From: Rugamonas violacea
Lineage (GTDB): Bacteria; Pseudomonadota; Gammaproteobacteria; Burkholderiales; Burkholderiaceae_D
Assembly (NCBI RefSeq): GCF_016461825.1
Contig: NZ_JAEMNU010000102.1
Coordinates: 1-64,000 of the forward strand
Direction of reading: 5' to 3'
Length of the DNA: 64,000 bases
Below the pieces are notes generated by a model. It saw nothing but the letters and a program-made list of their open reading frames with translations, was not told the DNA's origin and made no database searches. Positions within the stretch are counted from its first letter, which is position 1. The number at the start of each line of letters is the position of its first letter. The position numbers and the translations under genes are program-made. This document shows, one piece after another, positions 1-7,602 of this stretch.

Positions 1-81
1 AAGTTTACAAGGGCGGCCGCAACTCATTGAATGTAAACGGATTTTTCGGCCAAGCGCACGACGGTCCGGACTTGTGTATAA

Positions 82-489
82 CGGCGTGCTTTAAGGCGAA
101 TCTACACGGAGTCAATTGACTGTTTTAATTCCGAGAGCAACACATTGTGTGCCGCCGGACTTAGGGCTTTAGTTGAGGGAATTTGTTCGGAGCAAGGAAT
201 TGTTGATGGTCCCGTTGAGTTTCCTGCCAAGGGTGGGGGGACACAGATATTGCGGAGAACGGACCTTAGTGGCCAAATTGGGGGGCTGCATGAAAAAGGA
301 TTGCTAACCAAATCGTCCGCCGATACTCTTCATGAGCATCGATATCTAGGAAACTCAGCAGTGCACGAATTGGCACGACCTCCCGATGAAGAATTGAAAT
401 TGGCCGTTGAAATTCTCGAACATACTCTTGATGCTTTATATGAAATGCCGGAAAAGGCCGCACAACTCAGAATGCGTCGTAACAAATAG
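82..489 (+). pseudogene. DUF4145-like protein, 5'-truncated remnant
   Basis: The frame is open from about 82 and reads through a TTG at 145 to a TAA at 487-489. The translation (IYTESIDCFN, then CAAGLRALVEGIC, then HEHRYLGNSAVHELARP) resembles the DUF4145 domain, whose members are found in defence-related and stand-alone proteins of unknown role. The similarity begins before the TTG, in codons from about 82, but an in-frame TAA lies at 79-81 and earlier stops occur at 28 and 34. The N-terminal half usual for the family is missing. I read it as a degraded copy; a short functional protein of 114 residues starting at the TTG cannot be excluded. Base composition is lower in GC than in the genes after 3 kb. 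Confidence 0.5.
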
Positions 490-577
490 GAAAACGTTTG
501 CAGCAGCACACACGGCCCGCATGACGGGCCCGGCGCACTGAGAGTGCCGGTGGGGTGCCGGTCAACGAGGAATAGAC

Positions 578-910
578 ATGAATGAAGTTCAATCTACGAT
601 TGACGGCGTAATGACCGGTCACCGCCATCCTAATGAATTGAAGGCGCTGCTCAGCGCGGAGGCGCGAGCGAACATTCTACAAAAAAGCGCTGCTGAGTTT
701 TATCGCTTGCAGCACATTCTTATCGGGGCTCCACAAGAGCATCCTGGGAGGCAAGGTGCGCCTAATGCGATGACTGAACTCAGTCGCCTCATCGCTGCTG
801 TGGGCGGCTCCATGGTACGTGAGTCTCCAGGTGACGCCCTGCTTGAACGGCATTGGGTGATTGGACTTGACCAAAAGCCCATTGCCGACAATGTAGTCAT
901 CGCCTGGTGA
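578..910 (+). CDS. hypothetical protein (110 aa)
   Basis: The ATG at 578 follows the purine-rich stretch ACGAGGAATAGAC, a plausible ribosome binding site, which supports this start. The product is soluble-looking, without signal peptide, membrane segment or a motif I recognise. A mid-region helix-rich stretch (ALLSAEARANILQKSAAEF) is the most regular part. The gene belongs to a row of small same-strand genes between 0.1 and 1.9 kb that share moderate GC content, suggesting acquired DNA. Function unknown; low homology content prevents a family assignment. Confidence 0.55.
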   Translation: MNEVQSTIDGVMTGHRHPNELKALLSAEARANILQKSAAEFYRLQHILIGAPQEHPGRQGAPNAMTELSRLIAAVGGSMVRESPGDALLERHWVIGLDQKPIADNVVIAW

Positions 911-983
911 CACCTTCGAGCGAGGAAAATCCCGGCGCCCTGTGCGCCCCGTCTGCAGGCCGGCCGCCAGCGCAAGGAAAACA

Positions 984-1172
984 ATGACGACTTCTAAAAA
1001 ACAGCGTGATGCCAAGCCCCTTCGTAAAGCGAAGGCTTTGCTTAAGAAGGCGAAAAAGGATGAAAAGGCGGGTGTAAACGGTGCAGGTGAGCGGCAAGCA
1101 ATTCATGAAGCTACTAAACATCGGTTAGAGACGGCAGGCGGCCCGAAGGGTGCTGGACCGATGAGGGTCTAG
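984..1172 (+). CDS. small lysine-rich basic protein (62 aa)
   Basis: The same frame opens further upstream at 942, but the ATG at 984 is preceded by AAGGAAAACA, a good Shine-Dalgarno sequence, so this start is preferred. The first half of the product is extremely basic (KKQRDAKPLRKAKALLKKAK), typical of small nucleic-acid-binding or ribosome-associated proteins, but no family is recognised. It lies 73 bases after the previous small gene and 7 bases before the next, so the group may be co-transcribed. Function unknown. Confidence 0.45.
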   Translation: MTTSKKQRDAKPLRKAKALLKKAKKDEKAGVNGAGERQAIHEATKHRLETAGGPKGAGPMRV

Positions 1173-1179
1173 GAAAATT

Positions 1180-1356
1180 GTGAACACCAGTACCGTAGAA
1201 CATGAGCCATGCCCACGCTGCGGGAAGCAGCCGGTCGCCCCAAAAGGGAAGCCCTATTGGACGGCCAGCAGCGATCAGCAGGATGGTGACACGTGGGCAC
1301 TTGAGAACGCGATTGATAAACTGGAAGAAGAAGCGCACAAAACGTCTTCGCCTTAA
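1180..1356 (+). CDS. small protein with CxxC knuckle (58 aa)
   Basis: A GTG at 1180 follows AGGAAAATT, and the frame runs 58 codons to TAA at 1354-1356. This reading frame differs from the longer overlapping frame that starts at 1202. The product has CPRCGKQP at residues 11-18, a single zinc-knuckle-like CxxC, followed by an aromatic patch (PYWTASS) and an acidic helix (ALENAIDKLEEEA). It sits 7 bases after the lysine-rich gene and 16 bases before the lipoprotein gene, consistent with an operon. Known zinc ribbons need a second cysteine pair, which is absent here, so metal binding is uncertain. Confidence 0.5.
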   Translation: MNTSTVEHEPCPRCGKQPVAPKGKPYWTASSDQQDGDTWALENAIDKLEEEAHKTSSP

Positions 1357-1372
1357 CCCTCGGAAAACCATT

Positions 1373-1681
1373 TTGAAGACACTCATTTTTGTAATTGCAG
1401 CTCTGCTTGCCGGCTGCTCGGCAGTTCCCATTACCCAGGAAGGTATGCTAGTTCGACAAATTCAGCCAAACGATTCGACGACTTGCAAGTTTATTAGGGT
1501 TGTTGAAGTTTCTGGCGGAATGTTTTATAGCAGTGTGGCTGAGGGACGACGCGATATGCTGGCAAAGGTTCGTAATGAAGTTGCTGCATTAAATGGTAAC
1601 GCCTATGTACCAACGGCAGTCGTTGCCGAACACGGTATCAGCTTGCCTTACGCGCAAGCTGATGCATACAAGTGCCCCTAA
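1373..1681 (+). CDS. DUF4156-like small lipoprotein (102 aa)
   Basis: Starting at the TTG at 1373, the product opens LKTLIFVIAALLAGCS: a short positive end, a hydrophobic core and the lipobox LAGC with Cys15, a clear lipoprotein signal. This is why I reject the longer frame from 1202, whose first 57 residues overlap another small gene and have no signal. The mature part (a cysteine in DSTTCKF, then a region with NEVAALNGNAYV) resembles DUF4156-type lipoproteins, which have conserved 'A...L.GN..V' endings. The role of that family is unknown. Membrane anchoring is well supported; the family assignment is tentative. Confidence 0.6.
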   Translation: MKTLIFVIAALLAGCSAVPITQEGMLVRQIQPNDSTTCKFIRVVEVSGGMFYSSVAEGRRDMLAKVRNEVAALNGNAYVPTAVVAEHGISLPYAQADAYKCP

Positions 1682-1742
1682 AGGAAAACGCAGATAGCGT
1701 GAGCATCAGCGCTTTTTCATTTGCAGCTATTGTGAGCCGAAA

Positions 1743-1874
1743 ATGGCGGCGAACGCGAGCACGACCGTTTTCAAACGCGAGCCGTTACAGCTACTGGTCA
1801 TAGGAGGAGTTGTCGGCGCGGCAGCGAGCGTCGCCCTCTGGCTCCCCTGGCTCTTAAACCGCCTCGGTTCATGA
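1743..1874 (+). CDS. possible small membrane protein (43 aa)
   Basis: A 43-codon frame from ATG at 1743 to TGA at 1872-1874 encodes a short polar start, then an uninterrupted hydrophobic segment (LLVIGGVVGAAASVALWLPW, residues 17-36) and a basic tail. That is the shape of a single-pass membrane miniprotein. The ribosome binding site is weak (GAGCCGAAA). The gene follows the DUF4156-like lipoprotein by 61 bases. The support is composition only, so it may be a chance frame. Confidence 0.3.
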   Translation: MAANASTTVFKREPLQLLVIGGVVGAAASVALWLPWLLNRLGS

Positions 1875-1942
1875 TCTTCTCGCTTCGGCGGAGTTTCGCG
1901 CGCGAAAGCCGGGCTCAAAAAAAGCGGCCACTGGCCGCTTGC

Positions 1943-2188
1943 TCATGCTGACTTGCGTTTCCGGACGCTGGAAAATTCGGGAATGTCGATGGAGGACGGT
2001 CCGAACGCACCGGAGCGCGCGTCCCGGCTGAGGGCTTTGCCTCCCAGCGTGACCCGAATCCGGCCCTGGGATGGCTTGACTTCACCGACGATCGGCGCGC
2101 CCATGGAAGCGATCTTAGCGCGGCGAGCGGCCGCCGCCAATTTGTAGGCACTGTTCTGGCTGGGGGGTGTTTTCTTCAAAGCGGTCAT
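1943..2188 (-). CDS. hypothetical protein (81 aa), coupled to the upstream gene
   Basis: The ATG at 2188-2186 overlaps the TGA of the upstream gene (ATGA), so the two are very probably translated together. The product is basic and soluble: a positively charged helix (KLAAAARRAKIASMG) followed by a strand-rich segment (KPSQGRIRVTLGGKALSRDA) and a charged tail. No family is recognised. The tight coupling to a larger protein of unknown function resembles effector/partner or toxin/immunity arrangements, but nothing in the sequence proves this. Confidence 0.5.
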   Translation of the reverse strand: MTALKKTPPSQNSAYKLAAAARRAKIASMGAPIVGEVKPSQGRIRVTLGGKALSRDARSGAFGPSSIDIPEFSSVRKRKSA

Positions 2189-2961
2189 GGTTCAATCTCC
2201 GGCAGAGGGAGTGATTGATAGAGATAGTTTAGCAGAATCCCCCAGCTGCGACTGTCGGCGCTCAAGTCGAAGCGCATATCCCGGCCGCGGCCGCGTACGT
2301 TCCACCACTCGGGGTCCACAGCAATGACCTCCTGGACAGTCCGACACCCACGAAGTGCCTCGGATGGTGCCATGTTCAGTTCGGCAGGTTCGAGTGGCGC
2401 ATCAAACCCAAATTTCGGCCATACGGCGAATCCGACTAAACCGTCCGGGTCATCCGGGTCGATCGGCCCGTTTCCAGCCGCGAAGAGCGAAATGTGGTTA
2501 AAGCCCAGCCGGTATGCTGAGATGGCCATCAGACCGAATGCAATGGTGGCCAGGCGATCGGGAGCATCCCCGGTGAGTACCAGTCGGCGGATAAATAGCG
2601 CGTCAACGTGGAGGGATGTGCCTTCTTCATCCCGGTAGGCGATCACGCTGGTGTTCTCGTCTTCCGCCATGAAGGGGTTGTTCGACATGACGTCCAGGCC
2701 GGCCGGCGCCTCGCCCTGTTCCCTTAACGTGAGGGCCCACACGATCGACCCATCGGGGATCATGAATAGCCTTCCGGTCTCGGACTCGTCCACGTCCAGC
2801 GTGGCGCCGCCGGGTTGATCAATCGTGATGCCCCCGAGGCGGGTCACGCCGTCACGTTGATAGAGTTCGCCCTGAAAGAACTCGCGGGCGATCTCATGCT
2901 CGGTGAGCAGGGTTTCCGCAGGGCTCAGATTGTCACGGTCGAAGGGATCGTTCGGATTCAT
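2185..2961 (-). CDS. hypothetical protein, possible GNAT-like C-terminal region (258 aa)
   Basis: The frame is open far upstream (to 4197), but that part is antisense-like sequence lying under the sensor kinase gene. The first plausible start after the kinase stop is the ATG at 2961; a GTG at 2991 is an alternative, and neither has a strong ribosome binding site. The region with IAFGLMAISAYRLGFNHISL, then AAGNG and WPKFGFDA, resembles the last strands of GNAT-fold domains and of some polymorphic-toxin relatives; this is inference from pattern only. The N-terminal half contains an aspartate-rich strand region. Its last codons overlap the next gene by four bases. Confidence 0.5.
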   Translation of the reverse strand: MNPNDPFDRDNLSPAETLLTEHEIAREFFQGELYQRDGVTRLGGITIDQPGGATLDVDESETGRLFMIPDGSIVWALTLREQGEAPAGLDVMSNNPFMAEDENTSVIAYRDEEGTSLHVDALFIRRLVLTGDAPDRLATIAFGLMAISAYRLGFNHISLFAAGNGPIDPDDPDGLVGFAVWPKFGFDAPLEPAELNMAPSEALRGCRTVQEVIAVDPEWWNVRGRGRDMRFDLSADSRSWGILLNYLYQSLPLPEIEP

Positions 2962-3023
2962 CCAGGCATTGTAAAGTTTAAATGGGTGCACAGCGGCGTG
3001 CCGCAGGGTCGGCCCGTCGTTGC

Positions 3024-4274
3024 TCAGGCCGGCAACAGCGGCAAGCTCACCACAAACCCGCTGCGCCCGCCGTCCACGGCGGCGCAGCGCGCCTCGCCGC
3101 CATGGCGCCGCGCGATCTGCCGCACCAAGGCCAAGCCCAAACCGGCGCCGCCGTTGTCCCGCGTTCCGCCGCGCCGGTAAAACGGCTCGAAGATCCTCTC
3201 CCATTCCTCCACCGGCACGCCCGGCCCGGCGTCCCACACGCGGATGCTGAGCTGCGCCGCGTCGGCGTCGAGCCGCACGTCGGTCGGCGCCTGGCCATGG
3301 CGCCGCGCGTTCTCCAACAAATTGCGCAACAGCCGGCGCAGCAACCGCGCGTCGCCGCGCAGCAGGGCCGCCGCCGCCGCTGGCGTGGCGTCCAACTGCA
3401 CCTCGTCGTAATGGGCGCACTCCTCGGCGGCCAGCGCCAGCGGCGCCACCGTCTCCAGCACCATGCCGTCGTTGACGGCGCCGAGCCGGCTGGCCAGCAG
3501 GATCTCGTCGAGCAGTTGATCGAGTTCGGCGATATCCTGCTCCAGCCCGGCGCGGCGCTTGGCGTCCACCGTGTCCTTGACCAGCTCCAGCGCCAGGCGG
3601 ATGCGCGCCAGCGGCGTGCGCAACTCGTGCGAGGCGTTGGCCAGCAGCGCCTTGTGGGCGCCGACCAGTTGTTCGATCTGGTCGGCGGCGCGGTTGAAGC
3701 TCTGCGCCAGCCGCGCCACCTCGTCCTTGCCCTCGACCTTGACGCGCGCCGCCAGGTCGCCGGCGCCGAGCGATTCGACGCCGCGCTGCAAGCGTTCCAG
3801 CCGCTTGGTCAACTGGCGCACCAGCGGGAAGGCGGCCACGCCGATGGCCAGCGCCAGCGCGATCAGCGCCGTGTGCAGCAGCGCGCGCGGGCGGGCGAAG
3901 CCGAGCGGCTTGCTCGACCGCAGACGGCGGCCGTCGGCCAGCCGCAGGTCGGTGGCGGGGAAGTGGCCGGGCCGCGCGCCGGCGCCCCATTGCAGGCGCG
4001 GCATGCCTTTGCCGATGCTGGCCAGCGCGGTCCAGTCGGCGCCGTACAGGGTCATGTCGCCGTCGACGCCGTTGGCCAGGCGGACCAGCGCGGCCTGTTG
4101 TTCGGCCGCCGGCGCGTCGGCCGGCGGCAGCATGTTCTGCACCAGCCGGGCCAGCGTGGCGTCGGCCCGCTCGACCGGGCCGCCTTCGCGGTGCCACAAC
4201 ACCGTCACCGCGAAGGCGAACAGCAGCAGGCTGCCGAGCAGCGCGATGTAGAAGCGCAGGTAGAGGCGCGGCAT
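3024..4274 (-). CDS. cpxA: Cpx-like membrane sensor histidine kinase
   Basis: The 416-residue protein has a transmembrane helix at about 8-26 (YIALLGSLLLFAFAVTVLW), a periplasmic domain of about 100 residues, a second helix near 132-152, a HAMP linker, a dimerisation helix with phosphoacceptor histidine in NASHELRTPLAR, and a HATPase_c domain with N box (NLLENARRHG), G1 box (WDAGPGV) and G2 box (GAGLGLALV). It would autophosphorylate and pass phosphate to the adjacent regulator. Its ATG shares one base with the regulator's stop (TGATG), so the pair is coupled. The Cpx identity rests on the neighbouring Spy/CpxP-like gene and on GTAAA boxes upstream; RstB-like is an alternative. Confidence 0.8.
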   Translation of the reverse strand: MPRLYLRFYIALLGSLLLFAFAVTVLWHREGGPVERADATLARLVQNMLPPADAPAAEQQAALVRLANGVDGDMTLYGADWTALASIGKGMPRLQWGAGARPGHFPATDLRLADGRRLRSSKPLGFARPRALLHTALIALALAIGVAAFPLVRQLTKRLERLQRGVESLGAGDLAARVKVEGKDEVARLAQSFNRAADQIEQLVGAHKALLANASHELRTPLARIRLALELVKDTVDAKRRAGLEQDIAELDQLLDEILLASRLGAVNDGMVLETVAPLALAAEECAHYDEVQLDATPAAAAALLRGDARLLRRLLRNLLENARRHGQAPTDVRLDADAAQLSIRVWDAGPGVPVEEWERIFEPFYRRGGTRDNGGAGLGLALVRQIARRHGGEARCAAVDGGRSGFVVSLPLLPA

Positions 4275-4999
4275 CAGTCCTGCACCTTGGCGAACAGGTA
4301 GCCGGCGCCGCGCACGGTGATGATGCGGCGCGGTTTTTTGGGATCGTCCTCGACGGCGGCGCGGATGCGCGACATGTGCACGTCGATCGAGCGGTCGAAG
4401 GCCTCGATATGCTCGCCCTTGACCAACGCCATCAGCGTGTCGCGCGACAGCACGCGGCCGGCGTTCTGCGCCAGCGCCAGCAGCAGGTCGAACTGGTAGC
4501 TGGTCAGCTCGCAGGGCGCGCCGTCGAGCCGGGCGGCGCGGGCGTCGGCCTCGATCTCCAGGCGGCCGAAGCGCAGCGCCCGCTGGGCGGGGCGTTGGCC
4601 GCCGGCTTGGCCGCCTGCTTCATCGCCGCGCCGGCGGCGCAGGATGGCGCGCAGGCGGGCCAGCAGCTCGCGCGGTTCGAAGGGTTTGGGCAGGTAGTCG
4701 TCGGCGCCAAGCTCCAGGCCGACGATGCGGTCGATGGCGTCGCCGCGCGCGGTCAGCATCAGCACCGGCGTGTCGGCGCCGGCGCGCAGCTGGCGGCACA
4801 CTTCAAGGCCGTCCATGTCGGGCAGCATTAGGTCGAGTACCACGGCGCCGAACGGGGGCTGCTGCGGCTGCGCCAGCAAGTCCAGCGCGTCGCGTCCGAG
4901 CGCGACGCTGCTGACGCGGAAGCCGGCCTGCTCCAGATACTCGGTGAGCATCTCGGCCAGGCGCGGGTCGTCTTCGACTACAAGGATATGGTCTGCCAT
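4274..4999 (-). CDS. cpxR: OmpR-family response regulator, Cpx-like
   Basis: A 241-residue regulator with a receiver domain (acidic pocket EDD near residue 9, phospho-acceptor Asp in VVLDLMLPDMDG, switch Thr in MLTARGD, Lys in LPKPFEPREL) and a winged-helix DNA-binding domain ending in the typical RIITVRGAGYLF. A Gly/Gln/Arg-rich linker of about 20 residues joins the two. It lies between the Spy/CpxP-like gene (61 bases upstream) and its cognate kinase (one-base overlap downstream). The GTAAA repeats beyond the Spy-like gene match the known CpxR recognition element, suggesting autoregulation of the module. Confidence 0.85.
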   Translation of the reverse strand: MADHILVVEDDPRLAEMLTEYLEQAGFRVSSVALGRDALDLLAQPQQPPFGAVVLDLMLPDMDGLEVCRQLRAGADTPVLMLTARGDAIDRIVGLELGADDYLPKPFEPRELLARLRAILRRRRGDEAGGQAGGQRPAQRALRFGRLEIEADARAARLDGAPCELTSYQFDLLLALAQNAGRVLSRDTLMALVKGEHIEAFDRSIDVHMSRIRAAVEDDPKKPRRIITVRGAGYLFAKVQD

Positions 5000-5059
5000 G
5001 GATTCATTCTACGGGCAGGCGGCGGCCTTCACAAGCCGCCGCCGGGTGTGCCTCGGCGC

Positions 5060-5524
5060 CTAGCCGTGGCGGCGTTCGTGCAGCTTGCCCAGGTGGGCGG
5101 CCAGCTTGTTGCGCTGCTCTGGAGTGAGCACTTCGCCGACGTCGGCGATCAGCTGGACCAGGCGTTTCGAGGCCTGGTCGGCCAGTTGCAGCTTCTGCAC
5201 CCGCATCGCTTCGAGCGCCGTAGCGTCCAAGGTCGGCTGGCCCAGCCAGGTCAGTAGTTCGGCGTGGGCGCCGCGCAGCTGGCTGTGGATCGGCTTGAGA
5301 TCCTGCATGGCTTGCTTGACCAGCGGTTCGATCCTGGCTTTCTGCGCGTCGGTCGCATCGACCTCGGCGTACAGGTGCTTGAGCATGCGCTCGGCGTGGG
5401 CGGTGGAATCGACGGCGGCGTGGCTGCCGCCCATGTGGCGTTCGACGGCGAGGGCGCCGGCGCCGGCGGCCAGGGCGCCGCCGAGCAGGAAGGCGGCGAC
5501 GGTGTTGCGGTTGAAGATACGCAT
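5060..5524 (-). CDS. Spy/CpxP-like periplasmic protein
   Basis: The 154-residue product begins with an N-terminal membrane/signal segment (VAAFLLGGALAAGAGALAV), followed by a largely helical domain carrying the family signature LTPEQRNKL near residue 135 and a preceding cognate stretch (DATDAQKARIEPLV). Spy and CpxP are periplasmic helical cradle proteins that chaperone misfolded envelope proteins; CpxP also dampens the CpxA kinase. Position at the head of a regulator-kinase operon fits that feedback role. It is transcribed leftwards from the region containing the GTAAA boxes. Which of the two family roles applies cannot be told from sequence. Confidence 0.8.
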   Translation of the reverse strand: MRIFNRNTVAAFLLGGALAAGAGALAVERHMGGSHAAVDSTAHAERMLKHLYAEVDATDAQKARIEPLVKQAMQDLKPIHSQLRGAHAELLTWLGQPTLDATALEAMRVQKLQLADQASKRLVQLIADVGEVLTPEQRNKLAAHLGKLHERRHG

Positions 5525-5580
5525 GTTAAGTCCTCTAAGTGGTTTTGGGGAGACAACGAGGACCAGTGTGGGCGGGCTTG

Positions 5581-5643
5581 GTAAAGGGGCGATGTCGCGC
5601 AGGTAAAGATTTGTAAAGCAGATTTGTAAAGCGGATTCGTAAA
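5581..5643. promoter_or_regulatory. cluster of GTAAA half-sites (CpxR-box-like)
   Basis: GTAAA occurs at 5581, 5603, 5613, 5626 and 5639. The 5603/5613 pair has the GTAAA-N5-GTAAA spacing of the established CpxR box, and the following two copies repeat at 13-base steps. The cluster lies 57-119 bases upstream of the Spy/CpxP-like start and faces an OmpR-family regulator operon. Regulation is inferred, not shown. Confidence 0.6.
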
Positions 5644-5702
5644 GCGGGTTGCTGTGGCCCGCAGCGGACCCGATGCCACCAAGTTAAGGCGCCGACGGCT
5701 AT

Positions 5703-5775
5703 AAAACCACCCAAAGGCGGAGAGCCGGGGTCGGACCCCTCGGGGGCCGACCCCAGGTTTGCGCCTATGGGTTTT
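5703..5775. repeat. interspersed palindromic repeat, copy A
   Basis: The core at 5727-5754 is an imperfect palindrome (GGGGTCGGACCCC paired with GGGGGCCGACCCC). It is flanked by ACCACCCAAAGGCGGAGAGCC on one side and AGGTTTGCGCC on the other. The same arms and core occur in reverse orientation at 19271-19334 and 37335-37393. The element lies in the gene-free stretch between the Spy-like gene and the efflux operon. Confidence 0.75.
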
Positions 5776-6123
5776 GCCTGCCTGGGCGGGACGGGAAAAT
5801 TGTAGCGAGTTTGTAACCAGTCGTTACCGCGTTCGGCGCGCTCGCCGACAGGTCGGGCGGCGGCGTCAGGCCGCATGGCTGCGGGCGTCGGCAGCGATGG
5901 ACGGGACGGGGGCCGAGGCACACGCAGCCGGCGGCGCGCCGGCCATGTTTCCAGCGTCGCCGCATTGTTTCCGGCGGAAGCAATCGGCCGCCGTGGGTAT
6001 GCTAGAGTCCTCGCATCAAATGGCCGCGCCACGGGCGTCGGTCCGCTCTCGAACTCAATACAGCCGTGGCCCGCGCCCGGCGCCAGCAACGCCGCCCCAG
6101 CGCGGCATCAACAAGGATAAGCG
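5776..6123. other. gene-free upstream region of the efflux operon
   Basis: Several frames are open here on both strands, but all have the arginine/alanine-rich composition of non-coding high-GC DNA and none has a good start. An AAGGATAAGCG ribosome binding site for the first efflux gene ends the region at 6113-6123. I could not identify a convincing promoter; TATGCT near 5998 is a possible -10 without a matching -35. Confidence 0.5.
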
Positions 6124-7602
6124 ATGGATTCGCAAGACATGCCAAGCAAGCCAACCGTGACCGTTGCACCAGCCCGCCGCAGCCGCCGTTCCAAAGTCAT
6201 CGGCGGCGTGATCGCGGTGGCCGCGATGGCCGGCTTGGGCGGCCTGGCCTGGTATCTGACCCATCCGGCGGCCGCTGCCGGTGGCGCCACGCAAGGCGCC
6301 GGCGGACCTGGCGGCGCTGCTGGTCCCGGCGGTCCCGGCGGCCCGGGCGGCGGCCGGCGCGGTGGCGCCAGCACGACAGTTGGCGTGGCGACGGCCGAGC
6401 ATGTCGATGTGCCGGTGGTGCTCGATGCGCTCGGCACCGTGACGGCGGCCGCCACCACCACGGTGCGGCCACAGGTCTCGGGCATCCTGCAGAAGGTGCT
6501 GTTCAAGGAAGGGCAGATGGTCAAGGCCGGCCAGGTGCTGGCGCAGATCGATCCGCGCCAGTTCGAGATGGCGCTGTTGCAGGCCTCCGGCCAGCGTCAG
6601 CGCGACGAGGCGCAGTTGGAGAACGCCAAGCTGACACTGGAACGCTACCGCACGCTGATGACCCAGGACTCCATCGCCCGGCAGGACGTCGACACCCAGG
6701 CGGCGCTGGTCAAGCAGCTGGAAGGCACGGTGATGACCGACCGCGCCGCCGAGGGCATGGCGCGGCTGAACCTGGGCTATACCAGGGTCATCGCGCCGAT
6801 CGGCGGCCGGCTCGGCCTGCGCGTGGTCGACGTCGGCAATCTGGTCGGTTCCAGCGACGCCGCAGGCATCGCCGTCATCACCCAGTTGTCGCCCATCGAT
6901 GTGGAATTCGCCGTGCCGCAGGATCAGGTGCCGGACCTGCTGGCCCGCGCCAACGAGGGCGCGGCGCTGCCGGCCATCGCCTTCGACCGCACCCGGACCA
7001 ATGAGCTGGGGCAGGGCCGCTTCGCCGCCCTCGACAACCAGGTCGACACGCAAACCGGCACCGTCAAGGCCAAGGCCCGCTTCGCCAACGACAAGATGGC
7101 GCTGTTCCCCAGCCAGTTCGTCAACCTGCGGCTGGAGCTGCGCACCATCAAGGACGCGGTGATGGTGCCGGTGACGGCGCTGCGCCACGGCGCCGCCGGC
7201 GACTACGTCTACGTGCTCAACGCCGACAAGACGGTCTCGACGCGCTCCGTCACGCGCGGCCAGGCCACCGTCGATAAGGTGCAGTTGAAGTCCGGTGTGA
7301 AGCCCGGCGAACAAGTCATCACCGAGGGCGCCGACCGCTTGAAGGACGGCGCCAAGGTCACGCTGCCGGGCGATAAGCCGGCCGGCGCCGGCGGTGGCGG
7401 CCACCGCAACCGCGACGGCAAGGCTGGCAAGGGTGGACAGACCGGACAGGGCGGGCAGGGCGGCGCTGCGGCGCCCGCCGGCGCGGCCGCTTCTGCCGGT
7501 GCCGAAGGCGCCGCCTCCGGCGAGCCCCGCCACCGCCGCCAGGACGGCGCCGCAGCCGCCGGCGAGCGTGGCCGGAAGCCGGCCCAGGGTAGCGCGCAAT
7601 GA
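6124..7602 (+). CDS. mdtA: RND efflux periplasmic adaptor, MdtA-like
   Basis: A 492-residue HlyD/AcrA-type membrane-fusion protein. An N-terminal membrane anchor (about residues 24-46) is followed by a Gly/Pro-rich linker, the biotinyl-lipoyl halves ([23 protein letters not shown] and the later [11 protein letters not shown]), a coiled-coil hairpin and the beta-barrel domain ([12 protein letters not shown]). The adaptor links inner-membrane RND pumps to an outer-membrane channel. An unusual Gly/Ala/Arg-rich tail of roughly 65 residues follows the conserved domain. A Shine-Dalgarno sequence (AAGGAT) supports the start. The stop overlaps the next gene (ATGA), and the order adaptor-pump-pump-channel is that of MdtABC/MuxABC systems. 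Confidence 0.88.
   Translation: MDSQDMPSKPTVTVAPARRSRRSKVIGGVIAVAAMAGLGGLAWYLTHPAAAAGGATQGAGGPGGAAGPGGPGGPGGGRRGGASTTVGVATAEHVDVPVVLDALGTVTAAATTTVRPQVSGILQKVLFKEGQMVKAGQVLAQIDPRQFEMALLQASGQRQRDEAQLENAKLTLERYRTLMTQDSIARQDVDTQAALVKQLEGTVMTDRAAEGMARLNLGYTRVIAPIGGRLGLRVVDVGNLVGSSDAAGIAVITQLSPIDVEFAVPQDQVPDLLARANEGAALPAIAFDRTRTNELGQGRFAALDNQVDTQTGTVKAKARFANDKMALFPSQFVNLRLELRTIKDAVMVPVTALRHGAAGDYVYVLNADKTVSTRSVTRGQATVDKVQLKSGVKPGEQVITEGADRLKDGAKVTLPGDKPAGAGGGGHRNRDGKAGKGGQTGQGGQGGAAAPAGAAASAGAEGAASGEPRHRRQDGAAAAGERGRKPAQGSAQ

Noticed and set aside
2962-4197. N-terminal 400 codons of the long minus-strand frame ending at 2185
   Set aside because: This part overlaps the kinase gene in another frame on the same strand and has Arg/Ala-rich shadow composition; the real gene begins near 2961.
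2982-4301. A 439-codon open frame on the plus strand across the sensor kinase
   Set aside because: Antisense shadow of the kinase gene; no start signal and no domain.
5535-6089. Open frames on both strands in the gap before the efflux operon
   Set aside because: They cross the palindromic repeat, lack ribosome binding sites and show no recognisable protein features.
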